Source of the DNA: Clostridia bacterium
GTDB taxonomy: Bacteria; Bacillota; Clostridia; Oscillospirales; CAG-272
Assembly: GCA_900769475.1 (NCBI GenBank)
Contig: CAAGGQ010000239.1
Span: forward strand, 1-6,037
Length of the DNA stretch: 6,037 bases
Direction of reading: 5' to 3'
Position numbers and translations under genes: made by a program
Part shown: in pieces, positions 4,553 to 6,037 of the stretch
How positions within the stretch are numbered: position 1 is the stretch's first letter
How the letters are laid out: every line of letters begins with the position of its first letter
The notes under the pieces: generated by a model
Told to the model about the DNA's origin: nothing
Seen by the model: only the letters and a program-made list of their open reading frames with translations
Databases searched by the model: none

Positions 4553-6037
4553 TTATTTCGTCTTCAGAGAGTTCTCGTAGGACTCGATCATCTTCTTAGA
4601 CGTGACACCCGTACGACTTCTACTCCGTGCATTGAGCTTTTTAAGCCATTTTTCGGTGCTTTTGCCCGTAAATATCTTGATTTCAAGCTTCGCCGTATCA
4701 TCATCGGTTAATGTGACGAAGATTTTGTCAATATATTGAGCTACGAATTCGTTTGTTATAATGCCTGTACTTGCATCCTTGATGGCTGCATCAAGCCTTG
4801 CTTTTACCTCTCCGATATGCTTGCGGTATTCCTCTTTGGTGAATAACTGTTCCTCAAGCTCCGCGAGAGCTTTCTGCGCTTCTTCTACCTCTCGGTCGCA
4901 GGTTGCGGTCATGGATTTGAAATTTGCCGTTGTAATAGCACCTGTCGTGACAAGCTCCAAGAGCTTGTTTTTCTTTTGATCTGAAAGCTCTATGATACGC
5001 TTCTGTTCTTCAATCTGTTTTGCGGTTTCATCATCCGCTTCCATTGACTTGAACATTTCCTCGTAGCTTGCAAGGAGTGCTTCCACATCCACTCTCGTTT
5101 CGCTGAATACCTCGAACAAGATGGGCTTGACCTCATCCTCGTATATCGGGAAGGACGGGCAGGCATCCGCGCCGTTGTTGATCTTATTTGAGCATACCCA
5201 CTTGGAGTTTACTTTGCCGTCCTTGCTCTTGGATTCACGGCGGTAGTATGCGGTGCCGCAATGGGCGCAATACAATTTACCCGTCAGCAGATTGGCGTGG
5301 TTGCAGATGCCTTGACGGTTCTTTACGTCCTCACTTCTGCGAGCCAACACCTCGTTTGCCTTATCCCATATTTCCTCGGATACGATGGCAGGAACGATCT
5401 CACCCGTTTCGTCCTTGAACATTACCCATTCTTCGGGCGGTAGGAATTTCTGCTTCTTGGTGAACATATCCACGATACGCACCTTATTGCCAACGTAATA
5501 TCCCTTGTATTTTGGGTTAGATATGATGCCCGACATTGTGGTGTGAGCAATTTTGTTGCCGTTGTAATTGCGGTAGCCCTGATCGTAGAAAATCTTTTCA
5601 AGCTGCTTCATACTGTACTCGCCCGTGGCGTACAGACGGAACAGATCACGTACCATCGGTGCTTGGCTCTCGTCAATGACAAGTCGCTTATCCTCTTTCT
5701 TATAACCGAAGATGCGGCTGTTGCCAAGCACAACGCTTGACTTGATGGCTTGCTGATGCCCGAATTTGACACGTGAGGACAGCTTGCGAAGCTCGTCCTG
5801 TGCAATCGAGGACATGATCGTGAGACGAAGCTCCGCATCCTCATCGAGGGTATTGATGTTATCGTTTTGGAAGAATACGCCGACGCCCATATTCAGAAGC
5901 TCTCTTGTGTATTGCAGTGAGTCGAGAGTGTTACGGGCGAATCGGGAGATCTCCTTGGTGATGATGAGGTCGAACATTCCTTCTTTTGCATCTGCAATCA
6001 TTTCGTTGAAATGTTTTCTTTTCTTCGTGGAGATACC
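4553..6037 (-). CDS. Large serine recombinase (site-specific integrase), N-terminus outside the window
   Basis: The reading frame stays open to the right edge, so 494 C-terminal residues are visible and the N-terminal part with the catalytic serine is missing. The first visible residues, GISTKKRKHFNEMIADAKEG, match the EGISGTS-K-R--F--M- stretch of serine recombinases. ITKEISRFARNTLDSL carries the two conserved active-site arginines (visible R32 and R35). Residues about 100-210 are the Recombinase domain (FGYKKEDKRLVID, then NPKYKGYYVGN). Residues about 250-300 form the zinc ribbon with C257, C260, C282 and C293. A long coiled coil (about 330-415) regulates synapsis and directionality. The protein ends after KWLKKLNA with a basic Ser/Arg/Lys-rich tail. 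A single-step integrase cutting and rejoining attP and attB is implied. The visible part is intact, without frameshift. A start at 6001 would remove essential residues and is not credible. Confidence 0.95.
   Translation of the reverse strand, partial: GISTKKRKHFNEMIADAKEGMFDLIITKEISRFARNTLDSLQYTRELLNMGVGVFFQNDNINTLDEDAELRLTIMSSIAQDELRKLSSRVKFGHQQAIKSSVVLGNSRIFGYKKEDKRLVIDESQAPMVRDLFRLYATGEYSMKQLEKIFYDQGYRNYNGNKIAHTTMSGIISNPKYKGYYVGNKVRIVDMFTKKQKFLPPEEWVMFKDETGEIVPAIVSEEIWDKANEVLARRSEDVKNRQGICNHANLLTGKLYCAHCGTAYYRRESKSKDGKVNSKWVCSNKINNGADACPSFPIYEDEVKPILFEVFSETRVDVEALLASYEEMFKSMEADDETAKQIEEQKRIIELSDQKKNKLLELVTTGAITTANFKSMTATCDREVEEAQKALAELEEQLFTKEEYRKHIGEVKARLDAAIKDASTGIITNEFVAQYIDKIFVTLTDDDTAKLEIKIFTGKSTEKWLKKLNARSRSRTGVTSKKMIESYENSLKTK

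Larger units (their letters stand above)
4399..4599 (+). pseudogene. Possible truncated fourth gene of the spore cluster, fused to element DNA
   Basis: An open frame of 66 codons begins MQNALVPPPDRS and follows a perfect ribosome binding site. From about residue 15 it turns rich in Arg and Ser (HSYGQRTEDF, then SSESSRRTRSSS), which looks like antisense reading of unrelated DNA. Its last 47 bases overlap the 3' end of the recombinase gene on the other strand. The simplest reading is that the first codons belong to a host gene whose remainder was displaced when the element integrated. It could instead be wholly element DNA with a fortuitous start. No domain was recognised. Confidence 0.35.
4400..6037 (-). 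mobile_element. End of an integrated element carrying a large serine recombinase (partial)
   Basis: The right part of the window carries a large serine recombinase, the type that integrates phages and conjugative or mobilisable elements such as the Tn4451/Tn5397 families. Codon use changes here: the spore genes favour CCC, ACC and GCC strongly, while the recombinase is less GC-rich and has more TTG, ATT and AAG. Such genes normally sit at one end of their element, so the junction should lie between the stop at 4370 and the recombinase stop at 4553. The left boundary given is approximate, no attachment core could be identified, and the other end lies outside the window. Confidence 0.6.

Noticed and set aside
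4388..4711. GTG-initiated 107-codon frame after the spore cluster
   Set aside because: Its GTG overlaps the Shine-Dalgarno itself, leaving no ribosome binding site, and most of it is antisense to the recombinase gene.
1..6037. CRISPR arrays, tRNA, rRNA or riboswitch structures
   Set aside because: No spaced direct repeats, cloverleaf, rRNA-like or recognisable riboswitch sequence was seen on reading both strands.

Overview
The window looks like chromosomal DNA of an anaerobic, spore-forming Firmicute of class Clostridia, probably from the Oscillospiraceae/Ruminococcaceae group. This rests on a SleC-type spore-cortex hydrolase, a long-form HPF, strong AGGAGG ribosome binding sites, consensus sigma-A promoters in AT-rich spacers and GC-rich coding DNA. 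The taxonomic placement is inference; the gene identities come from reading the translated sequences.

Layout. (1) Bases 1-79 hold the first 26 codons of a leftward gene that reads like NAD-dependent DNA ligase (ligA), driven by a perfect TTGACA-17-TATAAT promoter. (2) A divergent extended -10 promoter drives hpf (320-847), the long-form ribosome hibernation factor. A 14-bp-stem terminator between 882 and 927 probably serves both hpf and the convergent gene. (3) A leftward DUF554 membrane protein (937-1767) has its own consensus promoter and a short leader containing a hairpin between two 10-nt direct repeats. (4) A rightward three-gene cluster (1959-4370) starts after a sequence resembling a late mother-cell sporulation promoter. 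It encodes a 142-aa SleC pro-domain-like protein, a 465-aa protein with a SpoIID/SleC lytic domain and three peptidoglycan-binding domains, and a 178-aa protein with two more such domains. (5) From somewhere in 4371-4552 to the right edge lies one end of an integrated element. Its large serine recombinase (4553-6037, minus strand) runs off the window, and a possible 35-codon ORF sits between it and the junction.

The most interesting feature is the spore gene cluster. In clostridial SleC the inhibitory pro-region and the lytic enzyme form one polypeptide that a Csp protease cleaves during germination. Here the matching parts are separate adjacent genes, the enzyme has three wall-binding domains instead of the usual one, and a third gene adds two more. 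None of the three proteins has a signal peptide, which fits synthesis in the mother cell cytoplasm and deposition on the forespore. Just past the third gene, a perfect Shine-Dalgarno and ATG lead into an ORF that runs into the recombinase region, so a fourth gene of the cluster may have been cut by the element.
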